Source: Pseudomonadota bacterium (GTDB taxonomy: Bacteria > Desulfobacterota > Anaeroferrophillalia > Anaeroferrophillales > Tharpellaceae). From it: a DNA stretch of 6,851 nucleotides. Of the stretch, positions 1 through 5,637 are shown one piece after another; positions within the stretch are counted from its first letter, which is position 1; each line of letters opens with the position of its first letter. Location of the stretch: contig DAOWHJ010000174.1 of the NCBI GenBank assembly GCA_030641485.1, positions 1 through 6,851 of the forward strand. Direction: 5' to 3'. The notes beneath the pieces are model-generated. The model was not told the DNA's origin and made no database searches. It saw nothing but the letters and a program-made list of their open reading frames with translations. Both the position numbers and the translations under genes were made by a program.

Positions 1-115
1 ATCTGCCACCCCCTTTTTTACTACTCCGTAACTTTTCAAGATAGGCCTTGCGCAAGGCCATAATTTGTTCTTGATCGGCATCGGGAATAAGGTCAAGGTA
101 GTCTTTCATGGTCAT
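1..115 (-). CDS. N-terminal fragment of a gene overlapping the cmoA stop; possible cmoB
   Basis: This reading frame enters at 115 (ATG 113-115, or a second in-frame ATG at 107-109) and stays open to the left edge, so only about 38 residues are visible. The start begins MTMKDYLDLIPDADQEQ and the fragment ends in a basic, glycine-rich stretch (RSSKKGGGR). The ATG at 113-115 overlaps the cmoA stop at 112-114 in an ATGA arrangement, which implies translational coupling in one operon. I do not recognise the family from this short helical, charged segment. In many bacteria the neighbour of cmoA is cmoB, which transfers the carboxymethyl group from Cx-SAM to 5-hydroxyuridine-34 of tRNA and starts with a helical region. 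That identity is inferred from position only. No strong Shine-Dalgarno is seen, which fits coupling to cmoA. Confidence 0.55.
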   Translation of the reverse strand, partial: MTMKDYLDLIPDADQEQIMALRKAYLEKLRSSKKGGGR

Positions 116-837
116 CTTTTTACTGATAGAAATGAGACGAAGTTAAACCACTGAAAAAAGGATTCAGTTTCAGAAAAGCCACTCTCTTTGAGCAGGTCAA
201 GATTCTCATGAATTGAGAAGGGGATCAGGATATTCTCTAGGGCCTCCCTTTTTTTGGCGATTTCTGTTTCGGAGTAGCCCTGGCAACGTTTGAAATCGAG
301 ATAGAGGTTGATATAGGCTCGGTTAATGACCGGGCGATGGGAAATGATCTTTTCACAGACGATGAGAACACCTCCTGGTTTCAAGGCGTTATAGATTTTT
401 TTAAGGAAGTGCGGCCTTACCGGTGGGCGCAGAAACTGCAGCGTATAATTGAGAAGAACGGCACCGCACTCATTGAGGTCGGCATCGACAATGTCAATTT
501 TCTGAAAACTGACATCATGCTTATGGGAAAACATCTTGGTCTTAATTTCTGCCTTGTCAATCATGGGCTCTGAACTGTCAAAGCCAACAAATGAAAGATT
601 CATATCGTCAAGTTGTCGGGCCAGTTCAAGCAGGGTCGTGCCCGTTGAGCAACCCAGGTCATATACCGTGTCACCTTGGCGACAGAAGTGACGCAGCAGT
701 GTGCAGATCATTTCGGTTGTCTGATGATAACATGGGATGGAGCGCTCCAACATGTCATCAAAAACCTCAACAACTTGCCGGTTGAAGGTGAATTCGTTAG
801 GGCTATTTGAATCCTGGAAAATAGTATCTAGGCTCAT
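112..837 (-). CDS. cmoA: carboxy-S-adenosyl-L-methionine synthase CmoA
   Basis: This cytoplasmic enzyme converts SAM and prephenate to carboxy-SAM, the donor used by CmoB to make cmo5U at tRNA position 34. The 241-residue product matches E. coli CmoA (247 aa) over its whole length. Visible features are an N-terminal FTFNRQVVEVFDDMLERS helix region (residues 16-33), the Rossmann glycine motif YDLGCSTG (59-66), the acidic end of strand 2 (D87), LLNYTLQFL (128-136), the LKPGG turn (152-156) and the diagnostic DFKRCQGYSE stretch (181-190). R197 aligns with E. coli Arg199, which I recall as contacting the extra carboxylate of Cx-SAM. The frame stays open upstream to an ATG at 958-960. I chose the ATG at 835-837 because homologues begin with this Met-Ser-x-Asp-x-(I/L)-Phe pattern and the upstream codons look non-coding. 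No clear Shine-Dalgarno precedes either start. A GC-rich hairpin lies 14 nt upstream of the chosen start. Confidence 0.93.
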   Translation of the reverse strand: MSLDTIFQDSNSPNEFTFNRQVVEVFDDMLERSIPCYHQTTEMICTLLRHFCRQGDTVYDLGCSTGTTLLELARQLDDMNLSFVGFDSSEPMIDKAEIKTKMFSHKHDVSFQKIDIVDADLNECGAVLLNYTLQFLRPPVRPHFLKKIYNALKPGGVLIVCEKIISHRPVINRAYINLYLDFKRCQGYSETEIAKKREALENILIPFSIHENLDLLKESGFSETESFFQWFNFVSFLSVKR

Positions 838-850
838 AGTGTCTGATAAC

Positions 851-865
851 GCGGGCGTTGCCCGC
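851..865. repeat. perfect 6-bp GC hairpin in the cmoA leader
   Basis: GCGGGC (851-856) and GCCCGC (860-865) are perfect reverse complements separated by three bases. In the minus-strand transcript this forms a strong stem-loop ending 13 nt before the cmoA start codon, where a ribosome-binding site would normally be. No T-run follows on either strand, so it does not look like an intrinsic terminator. A leader RNA element affecting cmoA translation is possible. The 7-mer TTGCCCG occurs in this stem (858-864) and again 20 bp further along (878-884). Confidence 0.45.
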
Positions 866-958
866 AAATAAGTAGCCTTGCCCGGGGGGAGGGTGAGAGG
901 CCGAAAAAGTAAGAAGATGGAGTGAGGTTGTATGCCTCCACATTTTACTACATTCATC

Positions 959-987
959 ATTATAAACAGCGTCTACTTAACAGGTTT
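959..987 (-). promoter_or_regulatory. candidate cmoA promoter (perfect -10, poor -35)
   Basis: On the minus strand there is a perfect TATAAT at 964-959. A TG dinucleotide lies two bases ahead of it, one base off the extended -10 spacing. The hexamer 17 bp upstream (987-982, AAACCT) is a poor -35 box. Transcription from here would start near 952 and give a leader of about 115 nt that contains the 851-865 hairpin. It would also exclude the ATG at 958-960 as a start. The call rests mainly on the -10 box. Confidence 0.3.
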
Positions 988-1276
988 GCTTGATAACTAC
1001 AACTCGAAAACCTTACCGACTAAACGCACAGAACCACTTCCCTGACAACGCCATCCTGGAACTGTTTACGAGTCCATCAACGTCCATCATTCCCCAAAGG
1101 ATGTGCGGAAAAAATATTGCTCAGCCTGACCTTAGTTTTTATCTGATTTACTGTTTTGCAATCAACTTTGTCAGAAGTAACATTATTGTGTCAAAAATAA
1201 ATTGTTCGGCGACTCTACATTCAAACTGATATTAGTTAAATAGGGGGGGGCTGGACGCCCTTAAGCCTGTGAAATT

Positions 1277-1295
1277 ACTATGTGTATACAGTAGT
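1277..1295. promoter_or_regulatory. operator-like dyad with TGTA/TACA core
   Basis: The site is an imperfect palindrome. ACTA (1277-1280) and TAGT (1292-1295) flank the perfect 8-bp palindrome TGTATACA (1283-1290), with two bases between on the left and one on the right. The size and symmetry resemble binding sites of dimeric helix-turn-helix regulators. It lies about 280 bp upstream of the REC-PAS start codon. No regulator gene is visible nearby and no second copy was found, so the function is inferred. Confidence 0.3.
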
Positions 1296-1325
1296 TGTAA
1301 ACCCTCAAGTGAGATGCTCAATCAG

Positions 1326-1372
1326 GATAAGCTCTAGTCTCGGGTGAGAGGAATATTTTTTGCTTGCTTATC
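1326..1372. repeat. 7-bp inverted repeat enclosing a small hairpin
   Basis: GATAAGC (1326-1332) and GCTTATC (1366-1372) are perfect reverse complements 33 nt apart. Between them is a TCTC-GGGT-GAGA mini-hairpin (1338-1349), followed after five bases by a T6 run (1355-1360). The nested arrangement could be a structured leader RNA or a weak terminator-like element on the plus strand. No upstream plus-strand gene exists for it to terminate. Confidence 0.3.
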
Positions 1373-1439
1373 ATATTCATCAGGCTAGTCATTAATTTTT
1401 TGAAAAAAGGTAGATCATATGGAAGCTTTGGCGGCGTAA

Positions 1440-1458
1440 AAAAATCGCTCAGATTTTT
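1440..1458. repeat. 7-bp AT-rich hairpin in the REC-PAS upstream region
   Basis: AAAAATC (1440-1446) pairs perfectly with GATTTTT (1452-1458) around a five-base loop. It ends 113 nt before the start codon of the REC-PAS gene. If the transcript begins upstream it would be a leader stem-loop. It could equally be a chance feature of AT-rich DNA. Confidence 0.3.
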
Positions 1459-1559
1459 AAGGTGCAGGTATGATATGGGGGGTATTTGGTATATCAAACA
1501 TTTCCCTTCAGGTTCAAGGGGCGGTGTTTCGGCGACGTTTGCGAGTTTTTCTAGTATTT

Positions 1560-1566
1560 GAGGGGG
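1560..1566 (+). promoter_or_regulatory. ribosome-binding site that fixes the REC-PAS start
   Basis: GAGGGGG lies five bases before the ATG at 1572. It is the only strong Shine-Dalgarno near the start of this gene. It supports translation from 1572 rather than from the in-frame ATG at 1470, which has no such site and would add 34 residues unlike a receiver domain. Confidence 0.75.
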
Positions 1567-1571
1567 TTATT

Positions 1572-3095
1572 ATGAGAAAAAAAGTTCTGGTTGTCGATAA
1601 CAGTCTCGTCACCCTGAAAATTTTAACTAAACTTCTGGAAAAAGAAAATTACGAGGTCGAAACCGCAGAGGATGGTTTGGTTGCCATCGAAATTATGGAG
1701 CAGTTTGAGCCCGACATCATGATTATTGATTTGATCATGCCAAAGATAACGGGTGATAAATTGTGTCAGATAATTCGCAAAATGCCAGCCTATGATGAAG
1801 TTTTTTTAGTTATCCTCTCAGCCATAGCAGCCGAGGAGGAGATTGATTTTATCAGTTTCGGTGCTGATGCCTGTATCGCCAAGGGCTCGGCAGAAGAGAC
1901 GATAAAGAACATTTTGACCGTGTTTGAATATGCTGAAGATAGGAATACTGCGGAACTTTCAAGGCAGATATTTGGCATTGAAAATGTGCAGGTTCGCCAA
2001 ATCACCAAAGAGTTACTGACATCAAAAAAGAATTTTGAAATAACTCTGCAAAATATGGCAGATGGTTTTGTCGCCCTAACCCCTTCGGGAAAGATCGCTT
2101 CAGTGAATTCGGTTGCTATTGGTTTCTTTAAGACGCCTGAAGAAAAGTTGATCTCAACCACTTTTTTTGACCATTTTGCGGCAAATCAAAAAGATGTCAT
2201 TGTTGACCACTTTAAGAAAATTACAAATGCTGCAATTGAGATAGGAGAGCATAGTCCAATCATTCTACACGGAAGATATTTATTGATAAAAATGATCCCG
2301 GTTTTTTGTGAAGAATTAAAATCAATTATCGTGCTTATTGATGATATAACGAAACGAAAGAGCGCCGAGCAAGAGTTGCAGGAGTATAAAATCCATCTCG
2401 AACAACTGGTGGTTCAGCGGACGGCAGAACTTGAAAAGGTTAATGAAAGCCTCAAGAATGAAAATTTGGGTCGACAGAAAATTCAGGACGAATTGGTGCA
2501 CTTCTCCCGCCAATGGAGCCGGACTTTTAATACGATAAGTGATTTTGTTTCGGTTCATGACCAAGATATGAAATTAGTTCGGGTGAATAAATCATTGGCT
2601 AATTTTCTCGGGCAAGATGCCGAAGAGCTGGTTGGTCGATATTGTTATGAGGTTATGCATGGCACCCCAAACCCCTGGCCGGAATGTCCTCATGTTAAGG
2701 CCATTGAAACTGGTGAGGTTGTTACCTCTGAAGTAAATGACCCGCACATTGGCAAACCCTTATTGGTTACCTGTTCTCCAAGTTTTGATGAAGATGGGAA
2801 ATTAGAGGGGACTGTGCATGTGGCTAGAGATATTTCTCAACAAAAACTTGCCGAACAGGAAAAAGAGAAACTGATTGCGGACATGCAAAGTGCATTATCA
2901 AAGGTAAAGCAGTTGAGTGGATTTTTACCAATCTGCGCCTCATGCAAGAAGATTAGAGATGATCAAGGGTACTGGAATCAGATAGAGTCATATATCCGTG
3001 ACCACTCAGAAGCCGAGTTTAGTCATGGAATCTGTCCTGAGTGTGCCAAAAAACTTTATCCGAAAGAGTATGAGTCCATTCATAGGCAAGAGTAG
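1572..3095 (+). CDS. REC-PAS-PAS signalling protein with four-cysteine C-terminal module
   Basis: This is a 507-residue cytoplasmic protein with no signal peptide or membrane segment. Residues 1-118 are a CheY-like receiver domain with phospho-acceptor D53, acidic-pocket D8, S83 and K104. The usual second pocket acid is Asn (N9), the Lys-Pro bond is K104-G105, and the switch aromatic is C101. Residues about 150-262 and 312-425 are two PAS sensor domains. The second carries C358, H363 and C372 in a CYEVMHG...ECPH motif. Coiled-coil helices (about 262-310 and 422-450) follow each PAS. The tail (447-500) contains C455-x2-C458 and C488-x2-C491 plus H478 and H485, a zinc-ribbon-like pattern that I recall at the end of many Desulfobacterota REC/PAS proteins without an assigned function. 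No histidine kinase, GGDEF, EAL or DNA-binding domain is present. It probably receives phosphate from a kinase encoded elsewhere and acts through protein contacts. Its neighbours do not reveal the pathway. Confidence 0.85.
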   Translation: MRKKVLVVDNSLVTLKILTKLLEKENYEVETAEDGLVAIEIMEQFEPDIMIIDLIMPKITGDKLCQIIRKMPAYDEVFLVILSAIAAEEEIDFISFGADACIAKGSAEETIKNILTVFEYAEDRNTAELSRQIFGIENVQVRQITKELLTSKKNFEITLQNMADGFVALTPSGKIASVNSVAIGFFKTPEEKLISTTFFDHFAANQKDVIVDHFKKITNAAIEIGEHSPIILHGRYLLIKMIPVFCEELKSIIVLIDDITKRKSAEQELQEYKIHLEQLVVQRTAELEKVNESLKNENLGRQKIQDELVHFSRQWSRTFNTISDFVSVHDQDMKLVRVNKSLANFLGQDAEELVGRYCYEVMHGTPNPWPECPHVKAIETGEVVTSEVNDPHIGKPLLVTCSPSFDEDGKLEGTVHVARDISQQKLAEQEKEKLIADMQSALSKVKQLSGFLPICASCKKIRDDQGYWNQIESYIRDHSEAEFSHGICPECAKKLYPKEYESIHRQE

Positions 3096-3202
3096 AGGGG
3101 AAATAGCCTCTTAGGCGATTGCAGGTTTATATACACAATCGACCGTTGTTTCAACTCGGAGACAGTTCTAGGGGTTACGCATAAACTTTCTAGAATTGCA
3201 GA

Positions 3203-3230
3203 TTGACAGCATCATTACATTAAGTATAAG
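3203..3230 (+). promoter_or_regulatory. sigma70-type promoter for mpl
   Basis: A consensus -35 box TTGACA (3203-3208) is followed after 16 bp by TATAAG (3225-3230), five of six bases matching the -10 consensus. Transcription would start near 3237, about 57 nt before the mpl ATG at 3294. It lies between the REC-PAS stop and mpl, so mpl does not need read-through from the signalling gene. Confidence 0.65.
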
Positions 3231-3293
3231 AGCTATCTCTTTTAATGGTCGTTCTATTATTGAGGCCTCAGCCGGAGCTAATTGGAAATAGTT

Positions 3294-4727
3294 ATGAAAA
3301 AAGTACATTTGATCGGTATTTGCGGAACTGCGATGGCAGCTTTGGCAAGTATGTTGAAAAGTCGAGGCTGGAAGGTGTCGGGTTCGGATGCCGCTGCCTA
3401 TCCCCCGATGAGTGACCTTTTAAGAGGGCACGGTATTGATCTGCAGACAGGGTATGCGGCTGATCGGATAGATGCAGACCTTGATCTGGTGGTAGTTGGT
3501 AACGTTGCGGCCCGCAGTAATGTCGAGGCGGTTCGGGCCGTCGAACTTGGCCTTTGTTGCCGCTCGCTACCGGAGACTTTGTGGTATGAGTTTCTGGTTG
3601 AAATGGAGTGTCGTCTGGTCGTTGCTGGGACTCATGGCAAGACAACTACGGCCTCGATGCTGGCCTGGAGTTTGGAGAGTTGTGGGGCGCAACCCTCCTT
3701 TATGATCGGGGGTGAACTGTTGAACTTTTCTGCTAATTGCAGGTTGGGTTCAGGGACAGCTTTTGTCCTTGAAGGTGATGAGTATAACAGTGCATATTTT
3801 GATCGTCACGCTAAATTTCATCACTATCGGCCGACCCACCTTATTATTACTGGGATTGAAATGGATCATATTGATCTTTTCTCAGGGATTGATGCGATTG
3901 TTGCCGAGTTTCGTCAGTTGATAAAGGCTCTGCCAACGGACGGATTGTTGATTGCTGCCGCTGATTGTTCGGTTCTGAGGGAGTTGCTGCCCGAGGCGCC
4001 TTGTCGAGTTTTAACTTACGGCTGGGCCGATGATGCTGACTATCATTTGTTGAATTTTCACGCTTCAGCTACTGGTGGTCGGTTTGATTTTCGCTCACCC
4101 GAGGGTGTGAAGCCGTTTTTGGAGGTTGCCGCAGTTGGGCGGCACAATGCTGAGAATGCTTTGGCTGTTGGTATTCTGATGCAAGAACTTGGGTTTTTGC
4201 AAACTGCAATCGCCAAGGGTTTTAAGAGTTTTAACGGGGTCAAAAGACGGCAAGAAATTATCGGTCGCTGTGGTGACACAATTTATGTGAGTGATTTCGC
4301 CCATCATCCAACTGCAATCAGGCGAACCTTAGATGGTTTACGAGAACATTATGCAGAGTACCATCTGGTTGCGGTTTTTGAGCCGCGGACAGCGACCAGT
4401 CGTTGTAATCTGTTTCAAAAGGAGCTTGAGGCAGCTTTTGCCGCCGCCGATGAGGTTTTATTAGCGCCGGTTTATGGTGCAAAAAACCTGAACAAGCTCG
4501 AAATACTTGATACGGAACAGTTGGCTTTGGCGATCAGCAACCATGGACAAGCTCCAGCACGTGCGTTTCAGCTGGCCAAGGATATTCTTGAAAACCTCAA
4601 AGAGCGAGCCGGCCGCAAAGAGTTAGTTGTTTTAATGAGTACCGGTGATTTTAATGGGCTTTATAGTAGTGTGGTAGATATGTGTGCGGTTGTGTCGAAG
4701 GTGGAAGCAGCGTATAAATTAGGTTGA
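3294..4727 (+). CDS. mpl: UDP-MurNAc:L-Ala-gamma-D-Glu-meso-DAP ligase (Mpl), murein recycling
   Basis: This cytoplasmic ATP-dependent Mur ligase attaches recycled tripeptide (L-Ala-gamma-D-Glu-meso-DAP) to UDP-MurNAc, returning cell-wall fragments to precursor synthesis. The 477-residue product has the three Mur ligase domains. The N-terminal nucleotide-fold motif HLIGICGTAM (5-14) is typical of Mpl, whereas MurC normally has a GIGG(I)GMS pattern. The ATP P-loop AGTHGKTTT spans 111-119. EGDEYNSAYFD (160-170) is the Mpl-type metal/ATP motif. GRHNAENAL (282-290) and DFAHHPTAI (334-342) mark the C-terminal half. E. coli Mpl is 457 aa. Two starts are possible: TTG at 3282, preceded by GGAG at 3274-3277, and ATG at 3294, preceded by a weaker GGAAA at 3284-3288. 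I chose the ATG because the family begins directly at the first beta strand. The gene has its own promoter upstream, and the next gene follows after 78 bp. Confidence 0.93.
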   Translation: MKKVHLIGICGTAMAALASMLKSRGWKVSGSDAAAYPPMSDLLRGHGIDLQTGYAADRIDADLDLVVVGNVAARSNVEAVRAVELGLCCRSLPETLWYEFLVEMECRLVVAGTHGKTTTASMLAWSLESCGAQPSFMIGGELLNFSANCRLGSGTAFVLEGDEYNSAYFDRHAKFHHYRPTHLIITGIEMDHIDLFSGIDAIVAEFRQLIKALPTDGLLIAAADCSVLRELLPEAPCRVLTYGWADDADYHLLNFHASATGGRFDFRSPEGVKPFLEVAAVGRHNAENALAVGILMQELGFLQTAIAKGFKSFNGVKRRQEIIGRCGDTIYVSDFAHHPTAIRRTLDGLREHYAEYHLVAVFEPRTATSRCNLFQKELEAAFAAADEVLLAPVYGAKNLNKLEILDTEQLALAISNHGQAPARAFQLAKDILENLKERAGRKELVVLMSTGDFNGLYSSVVDMCAVVSKVEAAYKLG

Positions 4728-4752
4728 CAAGTTGGGGAAGTGCGAGTATACA
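4724..4752 (+). promoter_or_regulatory. promoter for the TPR gene, -35 box across the mpl stop
   Basis: TTGACA (4724-4729) includes the mpl stop codon (4725-4727). After 17 bp comes TATACA (4747-4752), four of six bases matching the -10 consensus. The predicted start near 4759 lies downstream of the GTG at 4740. This argues that the TPR protein begins at the ATG at 4806, with a leader of about 47 nt. Confidence 0.5.
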
Positions 4753-4796
4753 AGCGCTCCTTCGTGGGAATTACCGTTTCACAGAAGAGAAAATTA

Positions 4797-4801
4797 AAGG
4801 A
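4797..4801 (+). promoter_or_regulatory. ribosome-binding site deciding the TPR protein start
   Basis: AAGGA lies four bases before the ATG at 4806. The alternative in-frame GTG at 4740 has a GGGG run only two bases ahead of it and overlaps the predicted promoter spacer, so 4806 is the better start. Confidence 0.6.
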
Positions 4802-4805
4802 TCAC

Positions 4806-5561
4806 ATGGCTTTATTGAGCAAAGAGTTACTGCATCTGAACCGAAAGATGCAAATTGTCGTACTGGTTGTTCTTATAACAGTTGCGGGCTCTGTCTATTT
4901 CCTTTGGCGCGATATGGCCTATAAGAGTCTCGGGCAGAATGCAGCCTATAAGGCGCCAATGAATGTTTATTCTGATGCCGAAAAGCTGATGGTTCGAGGT
5001 AAGTTTGATCGCGCGCTTAAAAGGTATGAAAAGGCGGAGCAGATGTTGCGCCAGATTCCTGATATCGATTTGAGTGATGATTTTTACTATGGTATTGTCA
5101 ATAATGCACTGGGGACAGTGCATTTGCGGATAGGTATTTATGGTAAAAGTGATAACGATAATACTATTCAGAGTCGCGCTGATTTAGCTCAAGATCCGGA
5201 TTCGATAATAAGATCTCAGGTCTTTTTTGATGTCAGCATAAATGCTTACCAGAAATGGCTTGATAGTAACCGGCCCAGTGAAGAAGTGATTGCAGCTCTG
5301 TTAAAGAGTCGGGAAGGGGTTGCTGAGGACAAGATTGTACTGGAGCCGTTTGAGCGTTATGAACGTGCACTTTCAGTAAGTCTGACCAACCGGGGTATGG
5401 CCCATCGTTATCTTGGGGATTTAGCCGGGGCAACTGCTTGTTATGAGCAGGCTTTGGGGTTGTGGGCTGATAATGTGACCGCAACTGGTAATTTAGAATC
5501 GATGCATAAGGTTTTTGCCGAAGAAGAGTTGGAAGCAGAACAGAAAATGCTTGACAGGTAG
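4806..5561 (+). CDS. single-pass membrane protein with TPR repeats, function unknown
   Basis: The 251-residue product has a short basic N-terminus (residues 1-15, with K6, R13 and K14), one hydrophobic segment (about 16-34, QIVVLVVLITVAGSVYFLW) and then a soluble helical domain. The positive N-terminus and lack of a clear cleavage site suggest a signal anchor with the bulk in the periplasm. Residues 55-82 (SDAEKLMVRGKFDRALKRYE region) look like one TPR. The clearest TPR is at 191-224, with the G-x-x-Y-x-x-LGD-x-x-x-A-x-x-x-YEQAL pattern. The region between is helical with an acidic, Asp/Ser-rich insert (about 113-133). A charged helix (235-251) ends the protein. TPRs bind other proteins, so a scaffold role at the inner membrane is likely, but the partner is unknown. 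It lies between mpl and rpsL with its own promoter. Similarity to YfgM-type anchored TPR proteins is architectural only. Confidence 0.75.
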   Translation: MALLSKELLHLNRKMQIVVLVVLITVAGSVYFLWRDMAYKSLGQNAAYKAPMNVYSDAEKLMVRGKFDRALKRYEKAEQMLRQIPDIDLSDDFYYGIVNNALGTVHLRIGIYGKSDNDNTIQSRADLAQDPDSIIRSQVFFDVSINAYQKWLDSNRPSEEVIAALLKSREGVAEDKIVLEPFERYERALSVSLTNRGMAHRYLGDLAGATACYEQALGLWADNVTATGNLESMHKVFAEEELEAEQKMLDR

Positions 5562-5579
5562 TCATGCAGGTGATATAAG
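5551..5579 (+). promoter_or_regulatory. strong str-operon promoter upstream of rpsL
   Basis: TTGACA (5551-5556) is followed after exactly 17 bp by TATAAG (5574-5579). The -35 box lies in the last codons of the TPR gene, whose stop is at 5559-5561. The bases after the -10 box (CGCTGGC) form a GC-rich discriminator, a feature of ribosomal promoters under stringent control; that regulation is inferred. The leader to the rpsL ATG would be about 50 nt. Confidence 0.75.
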
Positions 5580-5637
5580 CGCTGGCTCTTTTCGCGTAGT
5601 TAGTATTTAAAGGTTTGGTTTTAAACGGAGATAAATA

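Larger units (their letters stand above)
838..1571. other. 734-bp divergent intergenic region, no convincing gene
   Basis: This stretch separates the divergent cmoA and REC-PAS genes. Short open frames at 990-1229 and 1364-1561 (both from TTG) have low-complexity or unfamiliar products, no ribosome-binding site and no recognisable domain. The region holds a GC hairpin (851-865), an eight-G run (1243-1250) that leads into a GGGC/GCCC mini-hairpin (1248-1260), a dyad with a TGTATACA core (1277-1295), a 7-bp inverted repeat (1326-1372), a T6-G-A6 tract (1396-1408), a 7-bp hairpin (1440-1458) and a six-G run (1477-1482). No sigma70 promoter with both boxes could be assigned to the REC-PAS gene. 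Confidence 0.6.

Noticed and set aside
337..785. Plus-strand open frames within cmoA (337-573, 591-785)
   Set aside because: They are antisense to a clear, full-length cmoA and have no recognisable domain.
838..960. In-frame 41-codon N-terminal extension of cmoA to the ATG at 958-960
   Set aside because: CmoA homologues begin at the Met encoded at 835-837. The extension contains the GC hairpin, its composition looks non-coding, and a TATAAT lies directly upstream of its ATG.
1253..1266. Sigma54-like GG-N10-GC spacing upstream of the REC-PAS gene
   Set aside because: Only the GG and GC dinucleotides fit; the flanking TGGCAC and TTGCW bases are missing.
1241..1300. Possible cyclic-di-GMP riboswitch (GACGC...AAGCC string)
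   Set aside because: The conserved GEMM core and the paired helices cannot be laid out around it.
990..1561. Short plus-strand frames from TTG at 990-1229 and 1364-1561
   Set aside because: No Shine-Dalgarno, rare start codon, no recognisable protein, and sequence full of homopolymers and dyads.
1470..1571. 34-codon extension of the REC-PAS protein from ATG 1470
   Set aside because: The receiver domain starts right at ATG 1572, which has a strong GAGGGGG ribosome-binding site; the upstream residues do not fit the fold.
3094..3116. Terminator after the REC-PAS gene (AGAGG/CCTCT or GCCT/AGGC stems)
   Set aside because: The stems are only 4-5 bp and mutually exclusive, and no T-run follows.
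3294..4727. MurC instead of Mpl
   Set aside because: The N-terminal GICGT motif and EGDEYNSAYFD fit Mpl. MurC would show a GIGG-type motif.
4740..4805. GTG start at 4740 for the TPR protein
   Set aside because: It falls inside the predicted promoter spacer, while ATG 4806 has AAGGA at proper spacing and gives a standard short N-terminus before the membrane segment.
3292..5565. Minus-strand frames opposite mpl and the TPR gene
   Set aside because: They lie opposite well-supported genes and their translations show no family features.
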